In this document: piece by piece, positions 31,801 through 42,035 of the stretch
Layout: every line of letters begins with the position of its first letter
How positions within the stretch are numbered: position 1 is the stretch's first letter
Source: Gemmatimonadaceae bacterium
Lineage (GTDB): Bacteria > Gemmatimonadota > Gemmatimonadetes > Gemmatimonadales > Gemmatimonadaceae
Assembly: GCA_011525845.1 (NCBI GenBank)
Contig: WYBP01000003.1
Coordinates: 124,001-188,000 of the forward strand
Direction of reading: 5' to 3'
Length of the DNA stretch: 64,000 bases
Program-made: the position numbers and the translations under genes
The notes under the pieces: generated by a model
Databases searched by the model: none
Told to the model about the DNA's origin: nothing
Seen by the model: the letters and a program-made list of their open reading frames with translations, nothing else

Positions 31801-32796
31801 ATGAGCGCCCCCCTCACACTCGTCACCTGCACCCGGAACCCGGACCCGGAGCACTTCCGGCGGGTGCTGGCCGGCGTCGCGGCGCTCGCGCGCCCCGCCG
31901 GCCGTGACGTCGAGTACCTCGTCATCGACAGCACGAGCGAGCCCCCCGTCGCGTCACGGGCGGAGGTGGGGGCGTTCCTCGCCGGTGCCCCCTGGGCGCG
32001 GGTGATCCGGGCTCCTGCGCCCGGCCTGGCCGCCGCGCGGAGCGCCGCCATCGACGCCTCGGCCGGCGAGCTCCTGGTCTGGATCGACGACGACAACGTG
32101 CCGGCCCCCGACTACCTGGCACAGGTGGTGCGCGTGGCCGGGGAGCACCCCGAGGCGTCGGTCTGGGGGGCGGGCACGATCGTCGTGGAGTTCACGGGGC
32201 CCGTGCCCGCGTGGGTGGAGCGGGAGCTGCGGCCGACCTTCCAGGAGCGCGCGCACGGGCGCGACGAGTTCGGGCGTGCGACCACGTGGATGCCCTACTT
32301 CCCCGTCGGCTCGGGGCTCGTCACGCGGCGCGCGGCCGCGCTGCGCTGGGCGCGGGCGATGCGCGAGGGATCGTACTCGCTCACCGGCAGGACCGGCCGG
32401 CAGCTCACCGCCGGCGACGACGCGCAGATGATCCTCGGCGCCGTGGCGGCGGGGGAATCGGTGGGGGTGGCCGCGGGGATGCGGCTCACGCACCTGATCC
32501 CGCCGGCGCGCTGCACCCTGCCCTACCTGCAGCGCCTGGAGTTCGGGCTGAGCGGGTCGATCCGCGTGGCGCGCGCCGAGTGCTTCCCGGACGATCCCTC
32601 GCCTCGGTCCATCGAGGGACTCGGCGCCCTCGCCGCCGCGCGCGCGACACTCTCCCGGCTGCGGCGCTCCGGTACTCGCGCCGCCCGGCTCGAGCTGGCG
32701 CGCCACCTCGGCGCGCTCAGCGGCACGCTCCAGACGACGAACCGCCCGGAGCCGATCTGGCTCCGGGCGGCGATCGCGGCGCTCGGGTTGCGCTGA
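31801..32796 (+). CDS. Family 2 glycosyltransferase
   Basis: A 331-residue GT-A fold enzyme. It begins LTLVTCTRNPD, has the nucleotide-sugar Asp region LVIDSTS and the metal-binding DDDN motif in LLVWIDDDNVPAPDYL (about residue 97-105), and a later GDDAQMILGA segment consistent with the acceptor-side acidic motif. These enzymes move a sugar from a nucleotide donor to a polysaccharide or lipid. No other cell-surface glycan genes are adjacent. It divides the lpdA and E2 genes, which run on the opposite strand. The C-terminal 60 residues are basic. Confidence 0.88.
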   Translation: MSAPLTLVTCTRNPDPEHFRRVLAGVAALARPAGRDVEYLVIDSTSEPPVASRAEVGAFLAGAPWARVIRAPAPGLAAARSAAIDASAGELLVWIDDDNVPAPDYLAQVVRVAGEHPEASVWGAGTIVVEFTGPVPAWVERELRPTFQERAHGRDEFGRATTWMPYFPVGSGLVTRRAAALRWARAMREGSYSLTGRTGRQLTAGDDAQMILGAVAAGESVGVAAGMRLTHLIPPARCTLPYLQRLEFGLSGSIRVARAECFPDDPSPRSIEGLGALAAARATLSRLRRSGTRAARLELARHLGALSGTLQTTNRPEPIWLRAAIAALGLR

Positions 32797-32835
32797 GTCG
32801 CGACCCGGCGCGAGGCCGGCGCGCGACACTGCGGA

Positions 32836-34278
32836 TCAGTCGTCGATGAGCATGGAGGCGGGATCCTCCATCAGCTCCTTGATCTTCACCAGGAAGAGCA
32901 CCGCCTGCTGGCCATCGACGATCCGGTGGTCGTAGCTGAGCGCGACGTACATCATCGGGCGAATCACCACCTGTCCGTCGCGCGCGACGGGGCGGTCCTG
33001 GATGGCGTGCAGGCCGAGGATGCCGACCTGCGGGTAGTTGATGATCGGCGTGGAGACGAGCGAGCCGAAGACGCCACCATTGGTGATGGTGAAGGTGCCG
33101 CCGGTGAGGTCGGCCATCGTGAGCTTGTTGTCGCGCGCGCGCTTGGCGACCTCGACGATGCCGCGGCTGAAGCCGAGCATGCCGAGGGAGTCGGCGTCCT
33201 TGATGTTCGGGACGACGAGTCCGGCCTCGCTGGCGACGGCGATGCCGAGGTTCACGTAGTGCTTGTAGATGATCGAGTCGCCGTCGAGCTGGGCGTTCAC
33301 GATCGGGAAGGCCTTGAGCGCGAGGCAGGTGGCCTTCGCGAAGAAGGGCATGAAGCTGAGCTTCACGCCGTGCTCCTTCTCGACCTTCTCCTTCATCCGC
33401 GTCCGGAAGTCGGACACGGCGGTCATGTCGATCTCGTTGAACGTCGTCAGGTGCGCCGTGGAGTGCTGCGCCTGCAGCAGGTTCTCGGCGATGCGACGCC
33501 GGCGCGTGGTCATCTTCTCGCGCGTCTCGCGTGCGGGCGCGGCCGGTGCGGCGGCGGAGGCGGGCGGGGCGGAGAGTGTGGGCGCGGCGACCGGGGCGAC
33601 GGCCGGTGCCGCTGGCGCAGCAGGTGCCGCGGGAGCAGGTGCCGACGCGGCCGGTGAAGGGGCGGCCGCGGCCGGCGCAGCCGGAGCCGGCGGCGCCGGC
33701 GGGCGCTCGAGGTAGTCGATCACGTCCGGCTTGCTCACCACGCCACCGCGGCCGGTGCCGGGCACCGCGCCGAGATCCACGTCCTTCTCGGCCGCGAGGC
33801 GGCGGGCGGAAGGGGCCGAGCGGACGTCCTCGGCGGCGACAGGTGCCGCAGCCGCCGGAGCGGGCGCAGCCGCAGGAGCGGGCGCGGGTGCGGGTGCGGG
33901 TGCAGGCGCGGCGGCAGCTGCGGCAGGCGCAGCGGCGGCGGGTGGCGCAGGCGCTGCGGGTGCGGGAGCGGCTGCAGGTGCGGCAGTCGGTGCGGCAGCC
34001 GGTGCGGTCGTCGGTGCAGCCGTCGGCGCAGCGCCGGCGCTCGCGGTCTCGTCGAGCTCGGCCAGTGTCTCGGCGAGCTGCACCACGTCACCTTCGTTCT
34101 TCAGGCGGCGCGTGAGCACGCCGGCATTGAGGGCGGGGACTTCAACGGTGATCTTATCGGTCTCGAGCTCGACCAGCGTGTCGCCGATCGCGACCGCGTC
34201 CCCTTCCTTCTTGAGCCAGCGGGAGACGGTCGCTTCGGTGATGGACTCGCCGAGCGGCGGCACCTTGATTGGGATCAT
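32836..34278 (-). CDS. sucB: 2-oxoglutarate dehydrogenase E2, dihydrolipoyl succinyltransferase
   Basis: A 480-residue E2 core enzyme. An N-terminal lipoyl domain has the lipoylated Lys42 in [13 protein letters not shown]; an Ala/Pro-rich linker of ~100 residues follows; then an E3/E1-binding domain (about 165-195: [28 protein letters not shown]), another Ala/Pro linker, and the catalytic domain with active-site His451 and Asp455 in SYDHRIVDG. The [13 protein letters not shown] form favours succinyltransferase over acetyltransferase. No E1 gene is in view. The 5' leader has a 22-bp perfect palindrome, and the ATG at 34278 has no Shine-Dalgarno. Confidence 0.93.
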   Translation of the reverse strand: MIPIKVPPLGESITEATVSRWLKKEGDAVAIGDTLVELETDKITVEVPALNAGVLTRRLKNEGDVVQLAETLAELDETASAGAAPTAAPTTAPAAAPTAAPAAAPAPAAPAPPAAAAPAAAAAAPAPAPAPAPAPAAAPAPAAAAPVAAEDVRSAPSARRLAAEKDVDLGAVPGTGRGGVVSKPDVIDYLERPPAPPAPAAPAAAAPSPAASAPAPAAPAAPAAPAVAPVAAPTLSAPPASAAAPAAPARETREKMTTRRRRIAENLLQAQHSTAHLTTFNEIDMTAVSDFRTRMKEKVEKEHGVKLSFMPFFAKATCLALKAFPIVNAQLDGDSIIYKHYVNLGIAVASEAGLVVPNIKDADSLGMLGFSRGIVEVAKRARDNKLTMADLTGGTFTITNGGVFGSLVSTPIINYPQVGILGLHAIQDRPVARDGQVVIRPMMYVALSYDHRIVDGQQAVLFLVKIKELMEDPASMLIDD

Positions 34279-34303
34279 CGAGTCGGGAGCGTCGAGGGAG
34301 GGA

Positions 34304-34325
34304 ACAGCGCGCGGCCGCGCGCTGT
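34304..34325. repeat. 22-bp perfect palindrome in the sucB leader
   Basis: The stretch reads the same on both strands (ACAGCGCGCGG then CCGCGCGCTGT). It lies between the E2 start codon and its -10 and so would be transcribed into the leader RNA or bound as DNA. It is a candidate regulatory site. Confidence 0.8.
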
Positions 34326-34335
34326 CGGCTGCACG

Positions 34336-34343
34336 AATATAAC
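34336..34343. promoter_or_regulatory. Overlapping divergent -10 elements
   Basis: The eight bases AATATAAC hold a minus-strand TATATT (34341-34336) for sucB and a plus-strand TATAAC (34338-34343) for the alcohol dehydrogenase. The plus-strand element ends 8 bases before ATG 34352. The two genes would compete for RNA polymerase. Confidence 0.5.
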
Positions 34344-34351
34344 GGTGGGGG

Positions 34352-35401
34352 ATGCAGTTGCGAGCACTGACGATCGACGCGCATGGCGGCTTGGAGCAAC
34401 TCCGGTATCGCGAGGATGTCGCGACGCCCGAGCTGACGGGCTCGGGGAGCGTGCGCGTGCGACTCCACACCGCCGCGCTCAACCGCCTCGACCTCTTCAC
34501 GCTCGGTGGGTTGCCGGGCGTCACCATCACGCCCCCGTGGGTGATGGGCGCGGACGGGATGGGCGTGATCGAGGCGATGGATGCGGACGTGCGCGGGCTC
34601 GCGCTCGGCGACCGCGTCGTGATCAACCCCGGGATCTCGTGCCGCGGCTGCGAGTTCTGCGCGCGCGGCGAGCACTCGCTCTGCACGCGCTTCCGGCTCC
34701 TCGGCGAGCACCTGCCGGGGAGCTTCGCCGAGTTCGTGGTGGTCCCCGCGACGAACGTGCGGCGCATCCCGGCGTCGGTGCCGGACGACGTGGCGGCCGC
34801 GTTCACGCTGGCCACGCTCACCGCCTGGCGGATGTGCGTGACGCGCGCACAGGTGAAGGCGGGGGACGACGTGCTCATCTGGGGCATCGGCGGGGGTGTG
34901 GCGATCGCGGCGCTCCAGATCTGCGTGGCGCGCGGCGCGCGCGTATGGGTCACCTCGTCGAGCGCGGCCAAGCGGGTGCGGGCACTGGCGCTCGGTGCAC
35001 ACGAGGCGCTCGACCACACGGCGGGCGACGTCGACAGGCAGGTCCGCCGACTCACCGGTCGCCGCGGCGTGGACGTGGTGGTGGAGTCGGTGGGGGAGAA
35101 GACCTGGGCGCAGTCGCTCGGCTCGCTCGCGCGCGGCGGGCGCCTGGTCACCTGCGGCGGGACCTCGGGCCCCGCGATCTCGATGGACGTGCGCCGACTC
35201 TTCTGGCACCAGTGGTCGATCCACGGCTCCACGATGGGGAACGACGCCGAGTTCGATGCGGTGGTCGCGGAGCTCGCGGCGGGGCGGCTGATCCCGCCCG
35301 TGGATTCCGTGCACGCGCTCCGCGACGGCCGCGCCGCATTCGCGCGGCTCGAGGAGGGCGCGCAGTTCGGCAAGGTGGTCCTGAGGATCGGCGATGACTG
35401 A
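34352..35401 (+). CDS. MDR-family zinc-binding dehydrogenase without catalytic zinc
   Basis: A 349-residue medium-chain dehydrogenase. The structural zinc site is complete: Cys97, Cys100, Cys103 and Cys111 in the segment [17 protein letters not shown]. The catalytic zinc ligands are not: the usual Cys is Asn44 (AALNRLD) and the usual GHE is GAD (67-68). The NAD(P) Rossmann motif is [12 protein letters not shown]. Enzymes with this pattern reduce quinones or enals rather than oxidise alcohols. It is coupled to a 74-residue zinc-ribbon gene by an 8-base overlap. The substrate is unknown. Confidence 0.85.
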   Translation: MQLRALTIDAHGGLEQLRYREDVATPELTGSGSVRVRLHTAALNRLDLFTLGGLPGVTITPPWVMGADGMGVIEAMDADVRGLALGDRVVINPGISCRGCEFCARGEHSLCTRFRLLGEHLPGSFAEFVVVPATNVRRIPASVPDDVAAAFTLATLTAWRMCVTRAQVKAGDDVLIWGIGGGVAIAALQICVARGARVWVTSSSAAKRVRALALGAHEALDHTAGDVDRQVRRLTGRRGVDVVVESVGEKTWAQSLGSLARGGRLVTCGGTSGPAISMDVRRLFWHQWSIHGSTMGNDAEFDAVVAELAAGRLIPPVDSVHALRDGRAAFARLEEGAQFGKVVLRIGDD

Positions 35402-35618
35402 GCGCGCGCAGTTCGACGCCGCGGAGGAACAGGGCGTGCGCGAGGCGTACGCGCGGGACGGCCACGCGGAGTGCCCGCGCTGCGCGGTGCCGATGCGCGA
35501 GCGGTCGATCGGCGGCGGGAGCTTCGGACTCGGCTACGCGCGCCAGCGCGAGTGGCTGCTCTGCCCGCAGTGCAAGCGGAGCGTGCTGTTCGACGTGAAG
35601 CGTGGGACGCGCAACTAG
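35394..35618 (+). CDS. 74-residue zinc-ribbon protein
   Basis: A small protein with two CxxC knuckles, CPRC and CPQC (about residues 27-58), that would bind one zinc as a ribbon. The rest is charged and short, with no other motif. It starts inside the last codons of the dehydrogenase gene and ends 4 bases into the convergent propeller gene. Small zinc ribbons of this kind may act as nucleic-acid-binding adaptors; the role here is unknown. Its position in a two-gene operon suggests a link to the dehydrogenase, which also binds zinc. Confidence 0.75.
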   Translation: MTERAQFDAAEEQGVREAYARDGHAECPRCAVPMRERSIGGGSFGLGYARQREWLLCPQCKRSVLFDVKRGTRN

Positions 35619-36625
35619 CGCGGGAGCGGAAGCCGCCGGATCTCGGGGCGCCAGAGCGGAACGTCGGGCCTGCGATTCCCGGCCGCGTCGAAGGCGGGCC
35701 AGGGGCTGTTCGGGATGTAGATGAAGGCGTCGCCGTGCACCTCGCCGAGCGTGGGCTCGCCCGTGCCGTCGAGCCGCTCGAGCACCTCGAGGCCGGCGAT
35801 CGTGCGCCCGTCCTCCGAGAGCGTGATGCGCAGGACGCGACCGGGCGACGATCCATTGTGGGTGGCGATGAGGGCGCCGCGGTGGAGGGCGAGTCCATCG
35901 ATGCCCTGCGCGCGCTGGCCCTCGGGCGTCATGATGCGGGTGGCCGTGTCCCCGGCCGCGAGCGGCACGCGCACGAGTCCGTGGCGGTAGTCGGCGGCGA
36001 TGAGGGAGGCGCCGTCCGGCACGAGTACCAGTCCCTGCACCGAATGGAACCAGGGAGAGGTGATCGTCCGCACCACGCGGCCGTCACTCGCGATCACGTA
36101 GATGCGCTTGGCCGTCGCATCGGAGACGTAGGCGGTCCCGTCGCGCGCGACGACGACGTCTCCCGGAGTGCGCGCGGTGTCCGCGCCCGGGAGGTCGATG
36201 CGCTGGAGGAGTCGCCCGTCGGCGAGGGCGAGGCGGAGCACCATCGCCCGAGCGGTGTCGCGCGGCTGGTAGCCCGCCATCGGCGGGAGGCCGGCCGAGG
36301 TGGCCCAGAGCACCCCGCGCGCGCTGTCGACCCGGATGCCGAGGATCGCGCCGACGTCCGCGGGGAGGCCGCGCGCGAAGGGAGTGATGGTGCCGTCGTC
36401 CGCGACGGCGACGACCGTGCGGTTCCGGACCGAGGAGACGAGCCAGCGCGCTCGCGCAGCGTCGCGGCTGATGCCTTCGGGGAAGAGCGCGGTGTCGGCG
36501 AGGGTGAGGAGTGGTGCGCCCTGTGCGCCGAGCGCGGCGTGGTCTGCGGTCGGCGAGAGCAGGGTGGCGCAGAGCAGCGCGATCGACGCCGTGAGCGACG
36601 TCGCCACCGCACGAGGCGCGTTCAC
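35615..36625 (-). CDS. Secreted SMP-30/NHL-type beta-propeller protein
   Basis: A 336-residue protein with a signal peptide ([22 protein letters not shown]) and repeated blades such as [43 protein letters not shown] and [19 protein letters not shown]. The layout is that of gluconolactonase/NHL propellers, but the exact fold and any ligand are inferred. No metal triad is certain. The GTG start at 36625 overlaps the stop of the SGNH gene (GTGA), so both are made from one message. It may bind a sugar or small ligand outside the cell. Confidence 0.8.
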   Translation of the reverse strand: MNAPRAVATSLTASIALLCATLLSPTADHAALGAQGAPLLTLADTALFPEGISRDAARARWLVSSVRNRTVVAVADDGTITPFARGLPADVGAILGIRVDSARGVLWATSAGLPPMAGYQPRDTARAMVLRLALADGRLLQRIDLPGADTARTPGDVVVARDGTAYVSDATAKRIYVIASDGRVVRTITSPWFHSVQGLVLVPDGASLIAADYRHGLVRVPLAAGDTATRIMTPEGQRAQGIDGLALHRGALIATHNGSSPGRVLRITLSEDGRTIAGLEVLERLDGTGEPTLGEVHGDAFIYIPNSPWPAFDAAGNRRPDVPLWRPEIRRLPLPR

Positions 36626-37392
36626 CGGATCCCCCACGCGATCGCCGTCTCGTGCGCGGCCTCCTGCAGGAGCGCGACCGTCGCCGCGGGGACCGGGAGC
36701 GTGCGGCCGTTCACGACGGCGACGTCGGGGAGGTCGGTGGCGGGGCGGTCGTAGATCATCTCGAAGTGGACGAGGGCCGCGAGGTAGGTGCCGAGCTCGG
36801 AGGGGTGGAACGCATCGCCGCCGTAGAGCGCGAGGGAGGCGTCGCGCGCCCAGGCGGCCCTCCAGGCCTCGCCGGCGGGGATGAACATCCCACTCACCGC
36901 GATCGCCGCGTTGCGGTACGAGTCGCGCACGGCGGTGAAGCTCGTGATGAACTGCTCCGCGGGCCAGACCTGGTAGAGCGCGCTCCGCGCGCCGGCGGTA
37001 CGCGCGACACTGTCGAGGCGCACGGTCCAGACGCGGAGGAACTCCTGGTTCTCGGGGAGGGAGGACGGGCCCTGCTGCATCACCACCAAGTCCCACTCGT
37101 CGCGCGCGATCGCGGATGCGATGCCGTCGTACCAGTGGTCCTCGAGCGCGTAGTTCGCCTTGGCGATGGTCCGGAAGACGAGCGGCGTGTCGTTCACCGA
37201 GCGCGCCATGTCGCGGAGGGTGCGCGGCAGGTCGTTCACATAGGTGAGGCTGTTCCCCACGAAGAGCACGCGGCGCCCGCCGGCGGAGGGGAGCCCGGTC
37301 GAGGCACCCGCACAGGAGAGCAGGACGAGCGCGACCGCGAGGAGCAGCGGTCCGGTGCGCGACCATCGGGGTAGCACGGAGCGGACAGGCAT
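36622..37392 (-). CDS. SGNH-hydrolase-like lipoprotein
   Basis: A 256-residue predicted lipoprotein. The signal ends in VLLSCAG with the lipidated Cys at about residue 27. SGNH features are GNSLTY (block I, about residue 46) and GGDAFHPSELGTYLA (catalytic Asp/His pair, about 189-203), with QQGPS between. These enzymes hydrolyse esters or deacetylate carbohydrates on the cell surface. No second Ser-containing block is certain. It is the upstream partner of the secreted propeller protein, and the pair is likely to handle one envelope or extracellular substrate. Confidence 0.8.
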   Translation of the reverse strand: MPVRSVLPRWSRTGPLLLAVALVLLSCAGASTGLPSAGGRRVLFVGNSLTYVNDLPRTLRDMARSVNDTPLVFRTIAKANYALEDHWYDGIASAIARDEWDLVVMQQGPSSLPENQEFLRVWTVRLDSVARTAGARSALYQVWPAEQFITSFTAVRDSYRNAAIAVSGMFIPAGEAWRAAWARDASLALYGGDAFHPSELGTYLAALVHFEMIYDRPATDLPDVAVVNGRTLPVPAATVALLQEAAHETAIAWGIR

Positions 37393-37459
37393 CGCGTGAA
37401 CCTACCCCTCGGGCCGCCGGGACCGTCACGCACGTGCTTCATCTCCTCCTCGTCACCAC

Positions 37460-37465
37460 TACATT
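37460..37465 (+). promoter_or_regulatory. TANNNT -10 element, likely leaderless start
   Basis: TACATT ends 7 bases before ATG 37473, and there is no Shine-Dalgarno. It also argues for ATG 37473 rather than the upstream GTG 37434 as the start. Confidence 0.5.
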
Positions 37466-37472
37466 CCTGCCC

Positions 37473-38606
37473 ATGCGATCCCGCGCGCTCGCGCTCCTCC
37501 TCACGCTCGCCTGCTCGGTGCCCGCCGCGGCGCAGCAGGAGGTTCCGCGCCGCCTCGACTTCTCCACCGACACGGTGCTCCCCGCGCGGCCACCGGAAGC
37601 GACGCGCGCCCTGCGCAACCGGTTCGTGCGCAACCAGACGATCCTCGGGCTTTCCGTGTACGGGCCCTCCTTCGCGGTGATGGTCGGCACGGACGGCGTC
37701 ACCGGCACGGCCGCGTACCTGGTGATGGCCGGGGGCTCGTTCTTCGCGTCGGCCGAGTACGCGCGGCGGGCGGAGGTGACGGAGGCGAAGGTGCTGCTCT
37801 CCACCGCCATGGCGTGGCGCACGGCGGGATCGGCCCTGTTCATCGGTAGCGAGACCGAGGCGAAGGGACGTTCGGTCGCCGCGATGACACTGGTCGGAGG
37901 CCTGGGCGGCACCGTGGCCGGCGTGCTGCTGGGCAACGGACTCACGGGGGGCGAGGCGGCGGCGACGGTGTTCGGGCACGACCTCGCGTACGCGTCCGCC
38001 GTCGCGGTCTCGTTCGCCGTCGCGCCCGACCTGAGCGACCCGGGCGTCCTCGACGCCCGCTACGCCGCGGGCTGGACGGCCGCGGGCGCCGTGGGGTACG
38101 TGCTCGGCAACGCCTACGCGCGCCGCGTGCCGTACAACCTCACGGTCGGCGACGTGAGCACGCTCTGGCTCGGCGCCGGCGTCGGTGCGCTCGGCGCGAG
38201 CACCTTCATCGCGAACAACGACCCCTCGAACGAGGCGATCGCGCTCACCCTGCTCGGCGGTGCACTCGTGGGTACCGTCGCCTCCGACCGCTTCCTCGTC
38301 CGGCGCTACGACCACTCGCGGAGCGACGCCGCGTTCGTGTCGCTCGGCGCGCTCGCCGGGGGCGTGATGGGGGTGGGCGTCGGCGTGCTCGCCGCCGGCG
38401 AGGCGGACCGGGACGGCTCGCTCACGCGCAGCTTCGCGACGCTCGGGGCGATCGGTGGCATCTTCATGGCAGAGCGCTACCTGCAGACGGACCGCGACGC
38501 GGGGCGTGCGTCGCGGCTCGGCCGGCTGGAGCTCCACCCGATGGGCGCCGTCGCGGCCGCGACCGGCGCGCCCGGGCGCCACACCCTCCTCCGCTACACC
38601 TTCTAG
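37473..38606 (+). CDS. Secreted or outer-surface glycine-rich protein of unknown function
   Basis: A 377-residue protein with a clean signal peptide (MRSRALALLLTLACSVPAAAQ, cleavage after AAA). The remaining sequence has many Gly/Ala hydrophobic stretches about 20 residues long (for example GGLGGTVAGVLLGNGL and LGAGVGALGASTFIA), separated by charged turns. They may be transmembrane helices or a beta-barrel; the pattern fits neither cleanly. I do not recognise the family. ATG 37473 follows a TACATT element and places the signal peptide at the start. It runs with the next gene, 27 bases downstream. Confidence 0.7.
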   Translation: MRSRALALLLTLACSVPAAAQQEVPRRLDFSTDTVLPARPPEATRALRNRFVRNQTILGLSVYGPSFAVMVGTDGVTGTAAYLVMAGGSFFASAEYARRAEVTEAKVLLSTAMAWRTAGSALFIGSETEAKGRSVAAMTLVGGLGGTVAGVLLGNGLTGGEAAATVFGHDLAYASAVAVSFAVAPDLSDPGVLDARYAAGWTAAGAVGYVLGNAYARRVPYNLTVGDVSTLWLGAGVGALGASTFIANNDPSNEAIALTLLGGALVGTVASDRFLVRRYDHSRSDAAFVSLGALAGGVMGVGVGVLAAGEADRDGSLTRSFATLGAIGGIFMAERYLQTDRDAGRASRLGRLELHPMGAVAAATGAPGRHTLLRYTF

Positions 38607-38633
38607 GCACGACCACCCATCCGACGGATCCCC

Positions 38634-39344
38634 GTGACCTTCTTCGACCGACTCAGCGAAAGCCTCCAGCGCCTCTGGGAGTACGTGCCCGCGCTCTTCG
38701 GCGCGGCCGTGGTGCTCACCGTCGGCTACTTCATCGCCAAGCTGGCGCAGCGCGGCGTGACGCGCCTGCTCCGGCGCGTGCAGCTCAACGACGTGCTGGA
38801 GAAGGGGGGCATCGCCGCGCGCGACCGCGTGGGTGCGCCGGTGAACCCGACGCGCGTGCTCGCCAACGTCGTCTTCTGGTTCTTCCTCTTCGTGGCGATG
38901 CTGCTCGCGGCGGAGACGCTGGGGATCGACTACCTCGGGCAGGCGTTCTCGGAGCTCGTGAGCTACGTGCCGAGCGTGATCGCAGCCGTGGTGATCGTGA
39001 TCCTCGGCCTCGTGCTGGGCGACCTGGTGGCGGCGCTGATCGGCGCGAGCACGGGGGCGCTGCACGGCGGGCCCACGCTGGCGCGGGTCGGGAAGGGGGG
39101 CGTGGTGATGCTCGCGGTGTTCATGTCGCTGCAGGAGCTGGGCGTGGCGACGGACATCGTGACGACCGCGTTCGCGATCGTCTTCGGCGCGGTCGCGCTC
39201 GCGCTGGCGCTCTCGTTCGGGCTCGGCAACCGCGACCTCGCGGGGGAGGTGACGCGCGCCTGGTACGAGCGGTGGAAGGCGGAACGCGACGCGATCGCGC
39301 GGGAGCAGGCGGCGGAGGAGCGGGACGACCGGCCGCAAGGGTGA
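38634..39344 (+). CDS. Conserved TM-helix (MscS-related) membrane protein
   Basis: A 236-residue membrane protein with four predicted helices (about 20-38, 80-98, 111-135 and 165-197) and a Gly-rich second half. It matches the small TM-helix-repeat proteins (YVPSVIAAVVIVILGLVLGDLVAALIG type) related to mechanosensitive channels but lacks the soluble beta domain of MscS. It probably forms a channel or an associated membrane scaffold. The GTG at 38634 is 27 bases after the previous stop, in the same operon. A highly charged tail ends the protein. Confidence 0.82.
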   Translation: MTFFDRLSESLQRLWEYVPALFGAAVVLTVGYFIAKLAQRGVTRLLRRVQLNDVLEKGGIAARDRVGAPVNPTRVLANVVFWFFLFVAMLLAAETLGIDYLGQAFSELVSYVPSVIAAVVIVILGLVLGDLVAALIGASTGALHGGPTLARVGKGGVVMLAVFMSLQELGVATDIVTTAFAIVFGAVALALALSFGLGNRDLAGEVTRAWYERWKAERDAIAREQAAEERDDRPQG

Positions 39345-39385
39345 CCGGGCGGCGCGGACCGGGGCGGATGCGCGGTCCGTTTCGA

Positions 39386-39414
39386 TTGAAATGACCGCTG
39401 CACGGGGCTAAATT
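39386..39414 (+). promoter_or_regulatory. Sigma-70 promoter of gyrA
   Basis: TTGAAA (39386-39391), exactly 17 bases, TAAATT (39409-39414). Transcription should start near 39421. That is 2 bases before an in-frame GTG at 39423 and about 40 bases before ATG 39462. Confidence 0.75.
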
Positions 39415-39461
39415 CGGGGGTCGTGTCGGGAGCATCCGACCCCCCTCTTTCTCCCCTGAAA

Positions 39462-41975
39462 ATGACCGCACCGAACAACCGTGAACGGATCCTCCCCCGT
39501 CTCATCCAGGACGAGGTGAAGGAGTCGTTCATCAACTACTCGATGAGCGTCATCGTGTCGCGCGCGCTCCCCGACGTGCGCGACGGCCTGAAGCCGGTGC
39601 ACCGGCGCGTGCTGTACGCGATGAACGAGCTCGGGTTGGTGCCGGGGCGTCCCTACAAGAAGTGCGCGACCGTCGTCGGCGACGTGCTGGGCAAGTACCA
39701 CCCGCACGGCGACCAGTCGGTGTACGACGCGCTGGTGCGCATGGTGCAGGACTTCTCGCTGCGCTACCCGCTGGTGGACGGGCAGGGGAACTTCGGGTCG
39801 GTGGACGGCGACCCGGCGGCGGCGTACCGCTACACCGAGTCGCGCCTGACGCGCATCGCGGTCGAGATGCTCGGCGACATCGACAAGCGCACGGTGGACT
39901 ACGCGCCGAACTTCGACGACCGCCTCGAGGAGCCGACGGTCCTGCCGAGTGCGTTCCCGAACCTGCTGGTGAACGGGTCGTCGGGGATCGCGGTGGGGAT
40001 GGCGACGAACATCCCGCCGCACAACCTGCGCGAGGTGGCGGCCGCGGTCGCGGCGATGATCGACGACCCCGACCTCTCGACGGACGCGATCCGCGGGCTG
40101 GTGAAGGGCCCCGACTTCCCGACCGGCGGGTTCATCTATGGCCGCGCGGGGATCAAGGACTACATCGAGACCGGGCGCGGCAAGATCGTGATGCGCGCGC
40201 GCGCCGTGGTGGAGGAGAAGGAGAGCTCGAACAAGGCGCAGATCGTCGTCACCGAGCTCCCCTACCAGGTGAACCGCGCGAACCTCGTGACCGCCATCGC
40301 GCAGCTCGTGCGCGACAAGAAGGTCGAGGGGGTCTCGGACCTGCGCGACGAGTCGGACGTGAACACGCGCATCGTGATCGAGCTCAAGCGGGACGCGATC
40401 CCGCGCGTGGTGCTGAACCAGCTCTACAAGCACACCGCGATGCAGAGCACCTTCGGCGTGATCATGCTCGCCCTGGTGCCCGACCCGGCCACGCGCCGGC
40501 TGGTGCCGCAGGTGATGCCGATGCGCGACGTGCTCGGCCACTACATCGCGCACCGGCACGAGGTGATCGTCCGGCGCACGCAGTTCGACCTCGACAAGGC
40601 GAACGAGCGGGCCCACATCCTCGAGGGGCTCAAGATCGCGGTCGACAACATCGACGCGGTCATCAAGCTCATCCGCGCGGCGGAGGACTCGCCGACGGCG
40701 AGCGCGCAGCTGCAGGAGCGTTTCAAGCTCTCGGAGATCCAGGCCGAGGCGATCCTCAACATGCGCCTCGCGAAGCTCACGGGGCTCGAGATCGAGAAGC
40801 TGGAGGAGGAGCTCGCGGAGGTGCGGGCGACGATCAAGGACCTGACCGACCTGCTCGCGAACAAGAAGCGCCGGATGAAGGTGCTCAAGGAGGAGCTCGC
40901 CGCGGTGGTGAACACCTTCGGCGACGAGCGGCGCACCGAGATCGTGAGCGACGACGGCGAGTTCTCGGTGGAGGACCTGATCGCGAACGAGGAGGTCATC
41001 GTGACCATCTCGCACGCCGGGTACATCAAGCGGACGTCGATCACCAACTACCGCCGGCAGCGCCGCGGCGGCGTGGGGACGATCGGCACCGAGCTCCGCA
41101 CGGACGACTTCGTGGAGCACCTCTTCGTCGCGCAGACGCACGACTACCTGCTCGTCTTCACGCACGACGGGCGCTGCTTCTGGCTCAAGGTGCACGAGAT
41201 CCCCGAGGGGAGCCGCACGGCCAAGGGGAAGCCGATCATCAACCTGATCAACGTGACGCCGGACACGATGGTGAAGGCGATCGTGCCCGTGAAGGAGTTC
41301 ACGGAGGACCAGTTCCTGATGTTCTGCACGCGGATGGGCACGGTGAAGAAGACGCCGCTCTCCGACTACTCGAACGTGCGGTCCACGGGGATCAAGGGGA
41401 TCAAGCTCGCGGACGACGACGAGCTGGTGGACGTGCAGATCACGACCGGCACGAACGACGTGGTGCTGGTGACGCAGCACGGGCTGAGCATCCGGTTCCA
41501 CGAGCAGGAGGCGCGGCCGATGGGGCGCGACACCACCGGTGTGCGCGGCATCCGGCTGAGCAAGGGGGACCGGCTGGTCGGGATGGTCGTCGTGAAGCGC
41601 GACGCGTCGCTGCTCGTGGTGACCGAACTCGCGCTCGGCAAGCTGACCGGCGTGGACGAGTACCGGGTGCAGGGGCGCGGCGGGAAGGGGATCCTGACCG
41701 TCAAGCGCACCGAGCGCACGGGGGACGTGGTCGGGCTGCTGGAGGTGCTCCCCGAGGACGGGCTGATGCTCATCACGCGGGGCGGCCAGTCGCTGCGCTG
41801 CGCGGTGGCGGACATCCGCGAGACCGGGCGCGTGGCGCAGGGCGTGAAGCTCAAGAACCTCGAGATGGGGGACGTCGTCGCGGCGATCGCGCGCGTGGTG
41901 GCGGACGAAGGTGAGGGGGAAGGCGGGGACGAGGCGGGGCCGAGTGAGCAGATCGAGTTGACGGCGGGGGAGTAG
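39462..41975 (+). CDS. gyrA: DNA gyrase subunit A
   Basis: An 837-residue type IIA topoisomerase subunit that cuts and religates DNA. The catalytic Tyr is Tyr124 in AYRYTESRL. The QRDR reads [10 protein letters not shown], so the position of E. coli Ser83 is Gln85; Asp87 is kept (Asp89). The GyrA box in the C-terminal wrapping domain is QRRGGVG (about 531), one change from the usual QRRGGKG, which supports gyrase rather than topoisomerase IV. C-terminal propeller blades follow and the tail is acidic. I start at ATG 39462; GTG 39423 adds 13 residues with few GC third positions. gyrB is not in the window. Confidence 0.96.
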   Translation: MTAPNNRERILPRLIQDEVKESFINYSMSVIVSRALPDVRDGLKPVHRRVLYAMNELGLVPGRPYKKCATVVGDVLGKYHPHGDQSVYDALVRMVQDFSLRYPLVDGQGNFGSVDGDPAAAYRYTESRLTRIAVEMLGDIDKRTVDYAPNFDDRLEEPTVLPSAFPNLLVNGSSGIAVGMATNIPPHNLREVAAAVAAMIDDPDLSTDAIRGLVKGPDFPTGGFIYGRAGIKDYIETGRGKIVMRARAVVEEKESSNKAQIVVTELPYQVNRANLVTAIAQLVRDKKVEGVSDLRDESDVNTRIVIELKRDAIPRVVLNQLYKHTAMQSTFGVIMLALVPDPATRRLVPQVMPMRDVLGHYIAHRHEVIVRRTQFDLDKANERAHILEGLKIAVDNIDAVIKLIRAAEDSPTASAQLQERFKLSEIQAEAILNMRLAKLTGLEIEKLEEELAEVRATIKDLTDLLANKKRRMKVLKEELAAVVNTFGDERRTEIVSDDGEFSVEDLIANEEVIVTISHAGYIKRTSITNYRRQRRGGVGTIGTELRTDDFVEHLFVAQTHDYLLVFTHDGRCFWLKVHEIPEGSRTAKGKPIINLINVTPDTMVKAIVPVKEFTEDQFLMFCTRMGTVKKTPLSDYSNVRSTGIKGIKLADDDELVDVQITTGTNDVVLVTQHGLSIRFHEQEARPMGRDTTGVRGIRLSKGDRLVGMVVVKRDASLLVVTELALGKLTGVDEYRVQGRGGKGILTVKRTERTGDVVGLLEVLPEDGLMLITRGGQSLRCAVADIRETGRVAQGVKLKNLEMGDVVAAIARVVADEGEGEGGDEAGPSEQIELTAGE

Positions 41976-42035
41976 CCCCGCCTGCCGGGCGGAACCCTCG
42001 CGCGTGATCCACTTGGCGGCTCGCGGGGTATTCGC

